From positions 1-6,598 of the forward strand of contig DMCD01000013.1 of assembly GCA_003445895.1 (NCBI GenBank): 6,598 nucleotides of DNA, read 5' to 3'. Shown here piece after piece: positions 1 to 5,822 of this stretch. The first letter of the stretch is position 1; the number at the start of each line of letters is the position of its first letter. Below the pieces are notes generated by a model. The model worked only from the letters and a program-made list of their open reading frames with translations. It was not told the DNA's origin and did not search any database. Origin of the DNA: Lachnoclostridium sp. (GTDB taxonomy: Bacteria; Bacillota; Clostridia; Lachnospirales; Lachnospiraceae). The position numbers and the translations under genes were made by a program.

Positions 1-241
1 CGTCTGCAGCTTTGGCGGTATCCTCCGCGGCTTCCGCAGGTTCCGCTGCTGCTTCGTTATCTGCCGTATCTGCTGCATCCGCTGTCTCTTCTGCCGCTTC
101 TTCGGAAGAGGATTTGGAGACATCCTGGTTTATGCCGGTGCGGCCTGCCCGCAGGTCCTCGAGCATGCGGTCGAGGTCGCCGAAGCGGGAGAGATCGTCG
201 TCCGGATCCGGGTTCGGATTGGTATGGTTATTCTGATCCAT
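1..241 (-). CDS. N-terminal part of an unidentified acidic, Ala/Glu-rich protein (cut by window edge)
   Basis: Reading leftward from ATG at 241-239, 80 codons stay open to the window edge, so only the N-terminus is visible. It begins MDQNNHTNPNPDPDDDLSRF, a polar Asn/Pro/Asp-rich leader. A short segment that could be helical follows (residues 21-33, GDLDRMLEDLRAG), and from about residue 44 there is low-complexity Ala/Glu/Asp/Thr sequence with no aromatic residues. No signal peptide, membrane segment or enzyme motif is seen. Such an acidic disordered leader often precedes a membrane or cell-envelope domain, but that part lies outside the window, so I assign no function. The start is supported by a purine-rich AAAGAGAGA stretch just upstream and by a plausible promoter at 293-321. 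The gene is divergent from the branching-enzyme homologue. Its opposite strand also reads open, as an Ala/Ser-rich frame, which I treat as a shadow. Confidence 0.72.
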   Translation of the reverse strand, partial: MDQNNHTNPNPDPDDDLSRFGDLDRMLEDLRAGRTGINQDVSKSSSEEAAEETADAADTADNEAAAEPAEAAEDTAKAAD

Positions 242-269
242 GATTCTCTCTTTTCATAGAATACTGCTT

Positions 270-295
270 ACTGTAAACTGCGTCAGTTAAACAGT
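270..295. promoter_or_regulatory. Imperfect dyad in the divergent promoter region, possible operator
   Basis: The arms are ACTGTAAACTG (270-280) and CAGTTAAACAGT (284-295), separated by 3 bp (CGT). They pair over 10 positions with one bulge and one mismatch; the core is TAAACTG-N3-CAGTTA. The dyad straddles the predicted start of the leftward transcript and touches its -10 box, which is where a repressor operator would sit. It could alternatively form a small hairpin in the leftward leader RNA. It is not a terminator, because no U-run follows. I cannot name the regulator. Confidence 0.4.
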
Positions 296-321
296 ATAAA
301 ATACTTCCGTCAAATGTGCAA
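293..321 (-). promoter_or_regulatory. Predicted sigma-A-type promoter for the leftward gene
   Basis: On the minus strand there is a -10 hexamer TATACT (plus-strand 293-298, 5 of 6 consensus) and a weak -35 TTGCAC (plus-strand 316-321), separated by exactly 17 bp. Transcription would start near 286 and give a leader of about 45 nt before the ATG at 241. An overlapping TTGACG is a better -35 by itself, but at 17 bp it pairs only with a poor -10 (TTAACT). The call is from pattern matching alone. Confidence 0.45.
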
Positions 322-336
322 GCGAATTGGAAATGA

Positions 337-365
337 TTGTATTTATCGGGGGTCAATGTTAAAAT
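337..365 (+). promoter_or_regulatory. Predicted extended -10 promoter of the rightward operon
   Basis: The -35 is TTGTAT (337-342) and the -10 is TAAAAT (360-365, 5 of 6), with a 17-bp spacer. A TG dinucleotide at 357-358 is correctly placed for an extended -10 element, which would compensate for the weak -35. Transcription would start near 372, leaving a leader of about 49 nt. This is the only good promoter I see ahead of the rightward genes. Confidence 0.5.
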
Positions 366-405
366 GTTGTAAAAGAGAGCAGAAAAACCACCGGTAAAAG
401 GGAAC

Positions 406-411
406 GGAGGG
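406..411 (+). promoter_or_regulatory. Ribosome binding site of the branching-enzyme homologue
   Basis: GGAGGG lies 9 nt upstream of the ATG at 421. It supports this start rather than the out-of-frame ATG at 413. It is a near-perfect Shine-Dalgarno sequence, so strong initiation is expected. Confidence 0.75.
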
Positions 412-420
412 TATGATATT

Positions 421-2964
421 ATGGAAAAGATCTTGTATGACCTGATGGACTGGGCTGGAATAGAGGAGATCACCTACGCGGAATCTTCCGATCCGCACCG
501 CATCCTGGGACCGCACATGACGGCGGAGGGGATGCTGGTTCAGGCATATATCCCCACGGCCCGGGACGTGACCGTAAAGCTGGCGGGAACGGGAAAGCAG
601 TATAACATGGAGCTGGTGGATGAGAGCGGCTTTTTCGCCGTTCTTGTGCCGGTAAAAAAGATACAGGAGTACACACTGCTGGTCTTCTATGACAACGGCG
701 TGGTGGCGGAAAAGCACGACCCCTACGCTTATAAGCAGCAGATTGCCGAGAAGGAGCTTAAGAAGTTTGCCGCGGGAATCCACTACGAGGTCTGGAATAT
801 GCTGGGAGCCCATCCGTCAAGTGTCGGAGGGACCGAAGGCGTCCGCTTTGCTGTCTGGGCACCAAATGCCATGCGCGTCAGCGTCGTGGGCGATTTCAAC
901 CTCTGGGACGGACGGCGCCACCAGATGCGCAGACTCGGGGATTCCGGCGTATTCGAGCTGTTTATTCCGGGGATTCCGGCAGGTACCCTCTATAAATATG
1001 AAATCAAGAACCACAACAGCACGCCGTTCCTGAAGGCGGATCCCTATGCGAATGCGGCGGAGATGCGCCCCAACAACGCGTCTCTGGTCTGGGATCTTGG
1101 CCGGTTTGCCTGGACGGATGATGACTGGATGATGAAGCGGGCCGGACAGGATCTGAAGCAGAGTCCCATGTCCGTCTACGAGGTGCATCTGGGTTCCTGG
1201 AAGCGGAAGGAGCCGGCGCTGGACAGAGGCGGACGGCCGATTCCCGGTTCCGAGTTCCTGAACTACCGGGAGCTGGCCGATGATCTGGCCGATTACGTAC
1301 TCCGGATGGGATATACCCACGTGGAGCTGATGCCGGTGATGGAGCATCCGCTGGATGCATCCTGGGGCTACCAGACGACGGGATACTATGCGCCGACCAG
1401 GCGGTTCGGCACGCCGGATGACTTCATGTATTTCATGAACCACATGCATGAGAAGGGCATCGGCGTGATCCTGGACTGGGTGCCGGCAAATTTCCCGAAG
1501 GATGCCTGGGGGCTTTCTGGCTTTGACGGCAGCTGCCTCTATGAGCGCGAATATACGGACGATGAGCTTCTGAGCTTCCATTACGGAAGACCGGAGGTGT
1601 CCAATTTCCTGATTGCGAACGCCCTCTTCTGGGCCCAGGTATACCACGCAGACGGCCTCCGGCTGGATGCGGTTTCTTCCATGCTCTATCTGGACCACGG
1701 AAAGAATCCGGGAGAGTGGGTGTCCAATATTTACGGCGGCCATGAGGACCTGGAGGCCGTGGAATTCCTCAAGCACCTGAGCTCGGTATTCCACAGCAGG
1801 GAAAAGGGTGCAGTCCTCATCGCCCAGGAGCAGTCCGCATGGCCGGGCGTCACCGCCTCCCTGAATAACGACGGACTGGGATTTGACTTCAAGTGGAACG
1901 AAGGCTGGATGAAGGATTTCCTCGGGTACATGCAGTGCGATTCTCTGTACCGGAAGGATCATTATAATGAACTGACCTTCAGCATGATCTACCACTACAG
2001 CGAGAACTTTATCCTGCCCTACCCCCACAGTGAGGCGGTGTTCGGCAAAGGCTCCGCGGCCGGCCGCATGCCGGGGCGGACCCTGGAGGAGAAGTTCGCG
2101 AATCTGCGTGCGGCCTACGGCTTTATGACCGGCCATCCCGGCAAGAAGATGCTCTTTATGGGGCAGGAGCTGGGACAGCTGGATGAGTGGAATGAGAATA
2201 ACAGCGTGGAGTGGGATCTGCTCCAGTATTCCCTGCATTCCAACATGCAGGCCTATACGGCGGCCCTGAATGAGCTGTACACAAAGCATCCGGCCCTGTG
2301 GCAGCAGGATTATGATCCGGAAGGGTTTTCCTGGGTGAACTGCATGGACGCGGAGAACAACATCGTCTCCTTCCTGCGGACGGCCAGGGAACCGGCGGAG
2401 ACCCTGCTGATTGTGGCAAATTTCGCACCGGTGCTGCATGAGAAGTACACCGTGGGCGTTCCCTTTGCGGGAAAATACAAAGAGATCTTCAACAGTGAGG
2501 ATGAGAAGTTCGGCGGCAAGGGCGCGGCAAATCCGCGGGTAAAGACGTCGAAGGCGGAGGCCTGCGACGGCCGGCCGGATTCCATCACCATCCGGATTCC
2601 GGAGCTGGCGGTTCTGGTATTTGTCTGCACGCCGGAGAAACCGGCAAAGAAAGAAGCGCCGGCAAAAGCAGCGGGAGATAAGACCGGAGGGGCAAAGAAG
2701 AACTCCGGAAAGACATCGCCGGAGAGCCTGGTGGATTCCGTGAAGAAGGCGGCGGTCAAAAAGGCCGGCAGCGTAAAGAAGGCTGCGGCGGATACGGCCG
2801 GCAGCGTGAAGAAGGCGGCGGCCGATAAGGCCGGCAGCGTAAAGAAGGCTGCGGCGGATACGGCAGACAGCGTAAAGAAAGCTGCCACAAAGAAGGCGAA
2901 GAGCGTGAAGAACGCCCTTTCCGGAAATGCGGCAGGCGGGACGGAGAAAGTTGGACAATCATAA
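421..2964 (+). CDS. glgB: Glycogen branching-enzyme homologue (GH13_9), probably catalytically inactive, with 11-mer repeat tail
   Basis: GlgB normally cuts an alpha-1,4-glucan and rejoins it as an alpha-1,6 branch in cytoplasmic glycogen synthesis. Seen here, in order: an N-terminal domain (about 1-110), a CBM48-type module (about 138-230, with AVWAPNA and GDFNLWDG), the GH13 barrel (about 250-620, with VYEVHLGSW at 252-260 and SWGYQTTGYYAPTRRFG) and the beta-sandwich C-domain (about 635-736). The nucleophile is kept (Asp416 in DGLRLDAV). The acid/base position is Gln469 (AQEQ instead of the usual AEES/AEEST) and the region IV Asp is Ser537 (PHSEAVFGK instead of SHDEVVHGK). Region I His is Asn357 (DWVPANF). 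The conserved loop after LYEH (HxDPRxGxHxDW in E. coli GlgB) is shortened and lacks that motif (residues 376-385). Family members are usually about 630-740 residues; this one has 847 because of a Lys/Ala-rich tail after residue 736. The frame has no stops or shifts and the fold is conserved, which argues for a maintained pseudoenzyme rather than decay. Family assignment is firm; inactivity is an inference from the residues. It is first in the operon. Confidence 0.93.
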   Translation: MEKILYDLMDWAGIEEITYAESSDPHRILGPHMTAEGMLVQAYIPTARDVTVKLAGTGKQYNMELVDESGFFAVLVPVKKIQEYTLLVFYDNGVVAEKHDPYAYKQQIAEKELKKFAAGIHYEVWNMLGAHPSSVGGTEGVRFAVWAPNAMRVSVVGDFNLWDGRRHQMRRLGDSGVFELFIPGIPAGTLYKYEIKNHNSTPFLKADPYANAAEMRPNNASLVWDLGRFAWTDDDWMMKRAGQDLKQSPMSVYEVHLGSWKRKEPALDRGGRPIPGSEFLNYRELADDLADYVLRMGYTHVELMPVMEHPLDASWGYQTTGYYAPTRRFGTPDDFMYFMNHMHEKGIGVILDWVPANFPKDAWGLSGFDGSCLYEREYTDDELLSFHYGRPEVSNFLIANALFWAQVYHADGLRLDAVSSMLYLDHGKNPGEWVSNIYGGHEDLEAVEFLKHLSSVFHSREKGAVLIAQEQSAWPGVTASLNNDGLGFDFKWNEGWMKDFLGYMQCDSLYRKDHYNELTFSMIYHYSENFILPYPHSEAVFGKGSAAGRMPGRTLEEKFANLRAAYGFMTGHPGKKMLFMGQELGQLDEWNENNSVEWDLLQYSLHSNMQAYTAALNELYTKHPALWQQDYDPEGFSWVNCMDAENNIVSFLRTAREPAETLLIVANFAPVLHEKYTVGVPFAGKYKEIFNSEDEKFGGKGAANPRVKTSKAEACDGRPDSITIRIPELAVLVFVCTPEKPAKKEAPAKAAGDKTGGAKKNSGKTSPESLVDSVKKAAVKKAGSVKKAAADTAGSVKKAAADKAGSVKKAAADTADSVKKAATKKAKSVKNALSGNAAGGTEKVGQS
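2740..2937 (+). repeat. 33-bp in-frame tandem repeats coding an 11-residue helical repeat
   Basis: Six consecutive 33-bp units begin at 2740, 2773, 2806, 2839, 2872 and 2905; the last is diverged. Each encodes an 11-mer of the form SVKKAAADTAG (residue order depends on phase). Units 1-2 and 3-4 are nearly the same 66-bp block (61 of 66 bases by eye), so the array has a two-unit higher order. The period of 11, with Ala/Val on one side and Lys/Asp on the other, resembles the 11-mer repeats of group 3 LEA proteins, synucleins and lipid-droplet perilipins, which form amphipathic helices. No spacers occur, so this is not a CRISPR array. Confidence 0.9.
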
Positions 2965-3217
2965 CTATACATACCTTCTGCGGTGTGCGGATAATTCCCT
3001 CTACTGCGGCTGGACAAACCGGCTGACAGAACGGGTGGCGCATCACAATGAAGGAACGGGGGCCAAGTACACAAGAAGCCGCCGGCCGGTGGAGCTGGTG
3101 TATTACGAGGAATTTGACACCCGGAAAGAGGCAATGCAGCGGGAGGCTGCCATCAAGCGTTATCCGAAGGAACAGAAGGAGGCGCTTGTGGAAGAATTCA
3201 GGAGGAAGCATGTTTGA
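2951..3217 (+). CDS. GIY-YIG fold protein of the UPF0213 (YhbQ/YazA) type
   Basis: This is a small stand-alone GIY-YIG nuclease-fold protein. With a TTG start at 2951 it has 88 residues, the usual size for the family. Visible motifs are YTYLLRC (residues 6-12, the GIY half), LYCGWTN (17-23, the YIG half), a conserved Arg in the TERVAHHN helix, and YYEEF with the metal-binding Glu near 53. GAKYTRSRRP is typical of the family. I chose TTG because GGAG (2943-2946) precedes it and relatives begin just before NYTY. An in-frame ATG at 2927 would give 96 residues but has no clear ribosome binding site. The gene overlaps the end of the branching-enzyme homologue by 14 bp and the start of the next gene by 8 bp. 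Members are proposed DNA-processing nucleases, but the role of this Gram-positive subgroup is poorly defined. Confidence 0.87.
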   Translation: MDNHNYTYLLRCADNSLYCGWTNRLTERVAHHNEGTGAKYTRSRRPVELVYYEEFDTRKEAMQREAAIKRYPKEQKEALVEEFRRKHV

Positions 3218-4178
3218 CGGCAAAGAATATGTTTATACGGTTTATGAAGAGAAGAGCTTCTCAAAGGCTGCGCAGAAGCTGTATATTTCGCAGCCGGCGC
3301 TGAGTACGGCGATCAAGAAGGTGGAGAAGAAGCTGGGACGGCCGATCTTTGACCGCAGCACCAACCCCATCAGCCTGACGCCCAGCGGCGAGATCTATAT
3401 CGCGGCCATCGAGAAGCTGTTTGCCCTTGAACAGAATACCCTGGATGAGATGAACAATCTCAGCGGGCTGCTGGCGGGAAAGCTGTCGGTCGGGGGGACC
3501 AACTTTTTCGCATCCTTTATTCTGCCGGGCCTTCTGGGAGAATTTTCCAGAAAGTATCCGCAGATTAAGATTTCCCTCACCGAAGGAACCACGGTCCAGC
3601 TCACGGAGCGGCTGCTCAGCGAGGAACTGGACCTGATGGTGGACAATTCCGAATTTGACGCCAAGATCTTTGAGCAGTTCCCCTACCAGGAGGAGAGAAT
3701 TATCCTGGCGGTACCGAAGGCTTCTCCCATCAATGAGAAGATGGTGGCATTCGTTCTGACCGGAGAAGATATCAAAGAGGGGAGACATCTGGATCAGAGC
3801 TTTCCGGAGCTTCCGCTGGCTCTTCTGGAGAGCACGCCCTTTATCATGCTGAAGGAAGAGAACAATATCTACAAGCGGGGCGCAAGGATGTGCAGCATCC
3901 AGAATTATGTTCCGAACATCGTGCTGAAGCCCGACAGCGTGGTTTCGGCCTTTAACATGGCCTGCAGCGGCGTGGGTGCCACATTCATTCCGGACGGGCT
4001 GATCAAGAACCTGAATTACGATGTGCCCCTCTGCTATTACAAGATGAATGAGGAGCTGGCGCTCAGAAGACTGTATCTGTATAAGAAGCGCAACAAGTAT
4101 ATGAGCCGGGCCATGGAGGAGTTTATCCGCCTGACGGTCGGCGACGAGAAGTTTGAGGAGATTCAGAATGGAGTATGA
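3210..4178 (+). CDS. LysR-family transcriptional regulator
   Basis: The 322-residue product has a standard LysR layout. Residues 1-60 form the winged helix-turn-helix (YTVYEEKSFSKAAQKLYISQ, then PALSTAIKKVEKKLGRPIFD, with the wing ending TPSG). A linker helix follows to about 85, and then a periplasmic-binding-protein-like effector domain from LSVGG onward (about 90-305). The start is the ATG at 3210, preceded by AGGAGG at 3200-3205; the frame is open further upstream but that part is a shadow of the preceding gene. It overlaps the GIY-YIG gene by 8 bp and the next gene by 11 bp. LysR regulators are commonly divergent from their target; this one is buried inside a co-directional gene train, so its target cannot be read from position. 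The ligand is unknown. The C-terminus (about 306-322) is slightly extended and charged. Confidence 0.93.
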   Translation: MFDGKEYVYTVYEEKSFSKAAQKLYISQPALSTAIKKVEKKLGRPIFDRSTNPISLTPSGEIYIAAIEKLFALEQNTLDEMNNLSGLLAGKLSVGGTNFFASFILPGLLGEFSRKYPQIKISLTEGTTVQLTERLLSEELDLMVDNSEFDAKIFEQFPYQEERIILAVPKASPINEKMVAFVLTGEDIKEGRHLDQSFPELPLALLESTPFIMLKEENNIYKRGARMCSIQNYVPNIVLKPDSVVSAFNMACSGVGATFIPDGLIKNLNYDVPLCYYKMNEELALRRLYLYKKRNKYMSRAMEEFIRLTVGDEKFEEIQNGV

Positions 4179-5046
4179 AGGCATCGTATACCGGCCGCCT
4201 AGTGAAGCGAGGAGCCTGATTCTGCAGGTGACCATCGGCTGCGCCCACAATACCTGTACCTTCTGCAATATGTACAAGGCCAAGCAGTTTCGGGTGCGCA
4301 CCCGCGAGGAAGTGCTCGCGGACTTGGAGGAGCTTCACGAGAAGGGATACGGTCCCTATTTCCGCAAGGTGTTCTTTGCGGACGGGGATGCCCTGGTGCT
4401 TCCGACCGAGACGCTTCTGGTGTATCTTGCGGCGGTGAAGAAGTATTTTCCGAATGTGACCCGGGTCGCCTCCTACGGAACGGCCCAGGACGTGCTCCGG
4501 AAAACGCCGGAGGAGCTGCGGACGCTGCGGGATGCCGGCCTGGGGATTGTGTATCTCGGCGCGGAGACCGGCGATGATGAGATACTCCGGTATATTAATA
4601 AGGGAGTGACGGCACAGGAGATTCTTGCGGCCGGGAAGAAGCTTAAGGAGTGCGGCATCGCCACGTCGGTGACGCTGATCTCCGGCCTCGGCGGAAGAGA
4701 TAAGGTGGAACGCCACGCTCTGTCCTGCGCGGAGCTGATTTCGGGGATGAATCCCGAATACGCCTCCTTCCTGACACTCCGGCTCTACGAGGGAACGCCC
4801 TTCTATGACGATGTGGTGGCAGGACGCTTTGAGCGGATTACCCCGGATGAGATCATGGATGAGATGGAAATCTTTCTGAAGCATGTGGATTCGCCGGGCA
4901 CCATATTCCGGACCAACCACGCGTCCAACTATGTGCTCCTGGCGGGGACGCTGAATGAGGATATCCCGGAGATGCTGGAGGATGTGCGGCAGGCAAGAGA
5001 GGCCCACCGGTACCGCCGGTTCCGGGAGACGGGAGATCTGCTATGA
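4168..5046 (+). CDS. Radical SAM protein of unknown specific reaction
   Basis: The 292-residue product binds a 4Fe-4S cluster through Cys25, Cys30 and Cys33 in GCAHNTCTFCNMYK and should cleave S-adenosylmethionine reductively. The spacing is CX4CX2C, not the commonest CX3CX2C; I recall the same GCSHNxCTFC spacing in close clostridial relatives. Further conserved-looking stretches are VFFADGDALVL, GLGIVYLGAETGDDEIL (SAM/radical region), VTLISGLGG and FRTNHASNYVLLAGTL near the C-terminus. There is no separate B12-binding domain and no obvious C-terminal extra cluster. I start at ATG 4168 because GAGGAG (4155-4160) is 7 nt upstream; the in-frame TTG at 4153 is less likely. The ends overlap the LysR gene by 11 bp and the zinc-ribbon gene by 4 bp (ATGA). 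It belongs to a widespread uncharacterised family in anaerobes (COG1032-like); substrate unknown. Confidence 0.9.
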   Translation: MEYEGIVYRPPSEARSLILQVTIGCAHNTCTFCNMYKAKQFRVRTREEVLADLEELHEKGYGPYFRKVFFADGDALVLPTETLLVYLAAVKKYFPNVTRVASYGTAQDVLRKTPEELRTLRDAGLGIVYLGAETGDDEILRYINKGVTAQEILAAGKKLKECGIATSVTLISGLGGRDKVERHALSCAELISGMNPEYASFLTLRLYEGTPFYDDVVAGRFERITPDEIMDEMEIFLKHVDSPGTIFRTNHASNYVLLAGTLNEDIPEMLEDVRQAREAHRYRRFRETGDLL

Positions 5047-5417
5047 TTTTTATCGGGGGCATTAACCAGGGCATGAAGCAGCTGGAGTACTTAAAAACCG
5101 TGATATGCGCCCGGTGCGGTGCCTACGGCAGGTATGAGGTCTTCATGACCTACATGTATTTCAGCTTTTTCTTTATCCCGCTGTTTAAGTGGAACCGGAA
5201 GTTTTACGTGAAGATGTCCTGCTGCGGCGCCCTGTATGAGCTGAACTACGACAAGGGAATGGCTCTTCTCAGGGGAGATGAGGCGGAGATCACGGAGGCT
5301 GACCTGGTGCTTGTGGAAGAAGGCCGCGGCCGCAGGGAGTATAAGAAGTGCTCCGCCTGCGGCTATGAGACGGAGGAAGATTTTGAGTTCTGCCCGAAGT
5401 GCGGACAGCGGTTTTAA
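5043..5417 (+). CDS. Small protein with two predicted zinc-binding sites (zinc-ribbon family)
   Basis: The 124-residue product has eight cysteines in two groups of four: Cys22/Cys25 with Cys60/Cys61, and Cys103/Cys106 with Cys117/Cys120 (KKCSACGYETEEDFEFCPKC). The second is a classic C-terminal zinc ribbon; the first encloses an aromatic-hydrophobic stretch (about 34-50, VFMTYMYFSFFFIPLFKW). That stretch resembles the core of zinc-ribbon proteins with an FFIPLFKWN signature that I recall from Firmicutes, and it may associate with membrane without being a full helix. The ATG overlaps the radical SAM stop as ATGA, implying coupled translation. Methionine 11 is an alternative start. The function is unknown; nucleic-acid or protein binding is possible but not shown. 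Confidence 0.83.
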   Translation: MIFIGGINQGMKQLEYLKTVICARCGAYGRYEVFMTYMYFSFFFIPLFKWNRKFYVKMSCCGALYELNYDKGMALLRGDEAEITEADLVLVEEGRGRREYKKCSACGYETEEDFEFCPKCGQRF

Positions 5418-5432
5418 GATGGAGGACATCGG

Positions 5433-5822
5433 ATGGAGACGGGAGTAAAGGGACTGCGGGAGATTACAGTGACGGAGGATGTGACGGCAAAGGCCATGGG
5501 AAGCGGCGAGCTTCCGGTGTTTGCCACGCCGGCGATGATTGCCCTGATCGAGGAGACCTGCTGGCGGTCCGTGGCCGGACTGCTCGGCGAAGGAGAGGGA
5601 ACGGTCGGAACGAAGCTTTCGGTGTCCCACCTGGCGGCGACGCCCACGGGAATGAAGGTCCGCTGCGAAAGCGAGCTTACGGAGGCGGACGGCAGGCGTC
5701 TCGTATTCCGGGCGGAGGTTTTTGACGACAGGGGAAAGGTCGGCGAAGGCTTCCACGAGCGGTTTATCATTGCCAATGAAAGGTTTCTGAAAAAAGCGGA
5801 GGCCAAGAGAAACGATACATGA
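5433..5822 (+). CDS. Hotdog-fold thioesterase, FlK-like
   Basis: The 129-residue single hotdog domain matches the fluoroacetyl-CoA thioesterase (FlK) family pattern: FATPAMIALIEETCW, then GTKLSVSHLAATPTGMKV, then FDDRGKVGEGFHERFII. The FlK catalytic residues Thr42, Glu50 and His76 correspond to Thr32, Glu40 and His66 here, with the same spacing of 8 and 26 residues, so hydrolysis of an acyl-CoA or related thioester is likely. The substrate is unknown. Fluoroacetyl-CoA is improbable, since this family is common in anaerobes that never meet it and probably clears unwanted acyl-CoAs. GGAGG at 5421-5425 supports the ATG at 5433. A 15-bp gap separates it from the zinc-ribbon gene, the only gap in the train, and its stop overlaps the next gene by 4 bp. 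Confidence 0.88.
   Translation: METGVKGLREITVTEDVTAKAMGSGELPVFATPAMIALIEETCWRSVAGLLGEGEGTVGTKLSVSHLAATPTGMKVRCESELTEADGRRLVFRAEVFDDRGKVGEGFHERFIIANERFLKKAEAKRNDT

Noticed and set aside
12..236. Plus-strand Ala/Ser-rich open frame at the left edge
   Set aside because: It is the complement of the leftward Ala/Glu-rich gene, has no ribosome binding site, and its low complexity comes from GCN/TCN codons opposite the repeats.
2740..2937. Regular 33-bp repeats that could suggest a CRISPR array or minisatellite
   Set aside because: The units are contiguous with no spacers, stay in frame and encode an 11-residue repeat within the upstream protein.
817..2958. A 713-codon open frame on the minus strand across the branching-enzyme homologue
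   Set aside because: It mirrors a well-conserved GH13 gene on the plus strand. The translation has no recognisable domain, and its Leu/Arg/His-rich composition is typical of an antisense shadow in GC-rich coding DNA.
421..2964. Treating the branching-enzyme homologue as a decaying pseudogene
   Set aside because: There are no stops or frameshifts over 847 codons, the ribosome binding site is strong, and non-catalytic core motifs are well kept. A maintained pseudoenzyme fits better.
3048..3209. Upstream extension of the LysR gene by 54 codons
   Set aside because: It overlaps most of the GIY-YIG gene, and the LysR fold begins exactly at the ATG at 3210, which has an AGGAGG site. The extension has no LysR similarity.
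3261..5007. Two long minus-strand frames opposite the LysR and radical SAM genes
   Set aside because: Both plus-strand genes have clear family motifs and start signals; the antisense frames show none and share no plausible ribosome binding sites.
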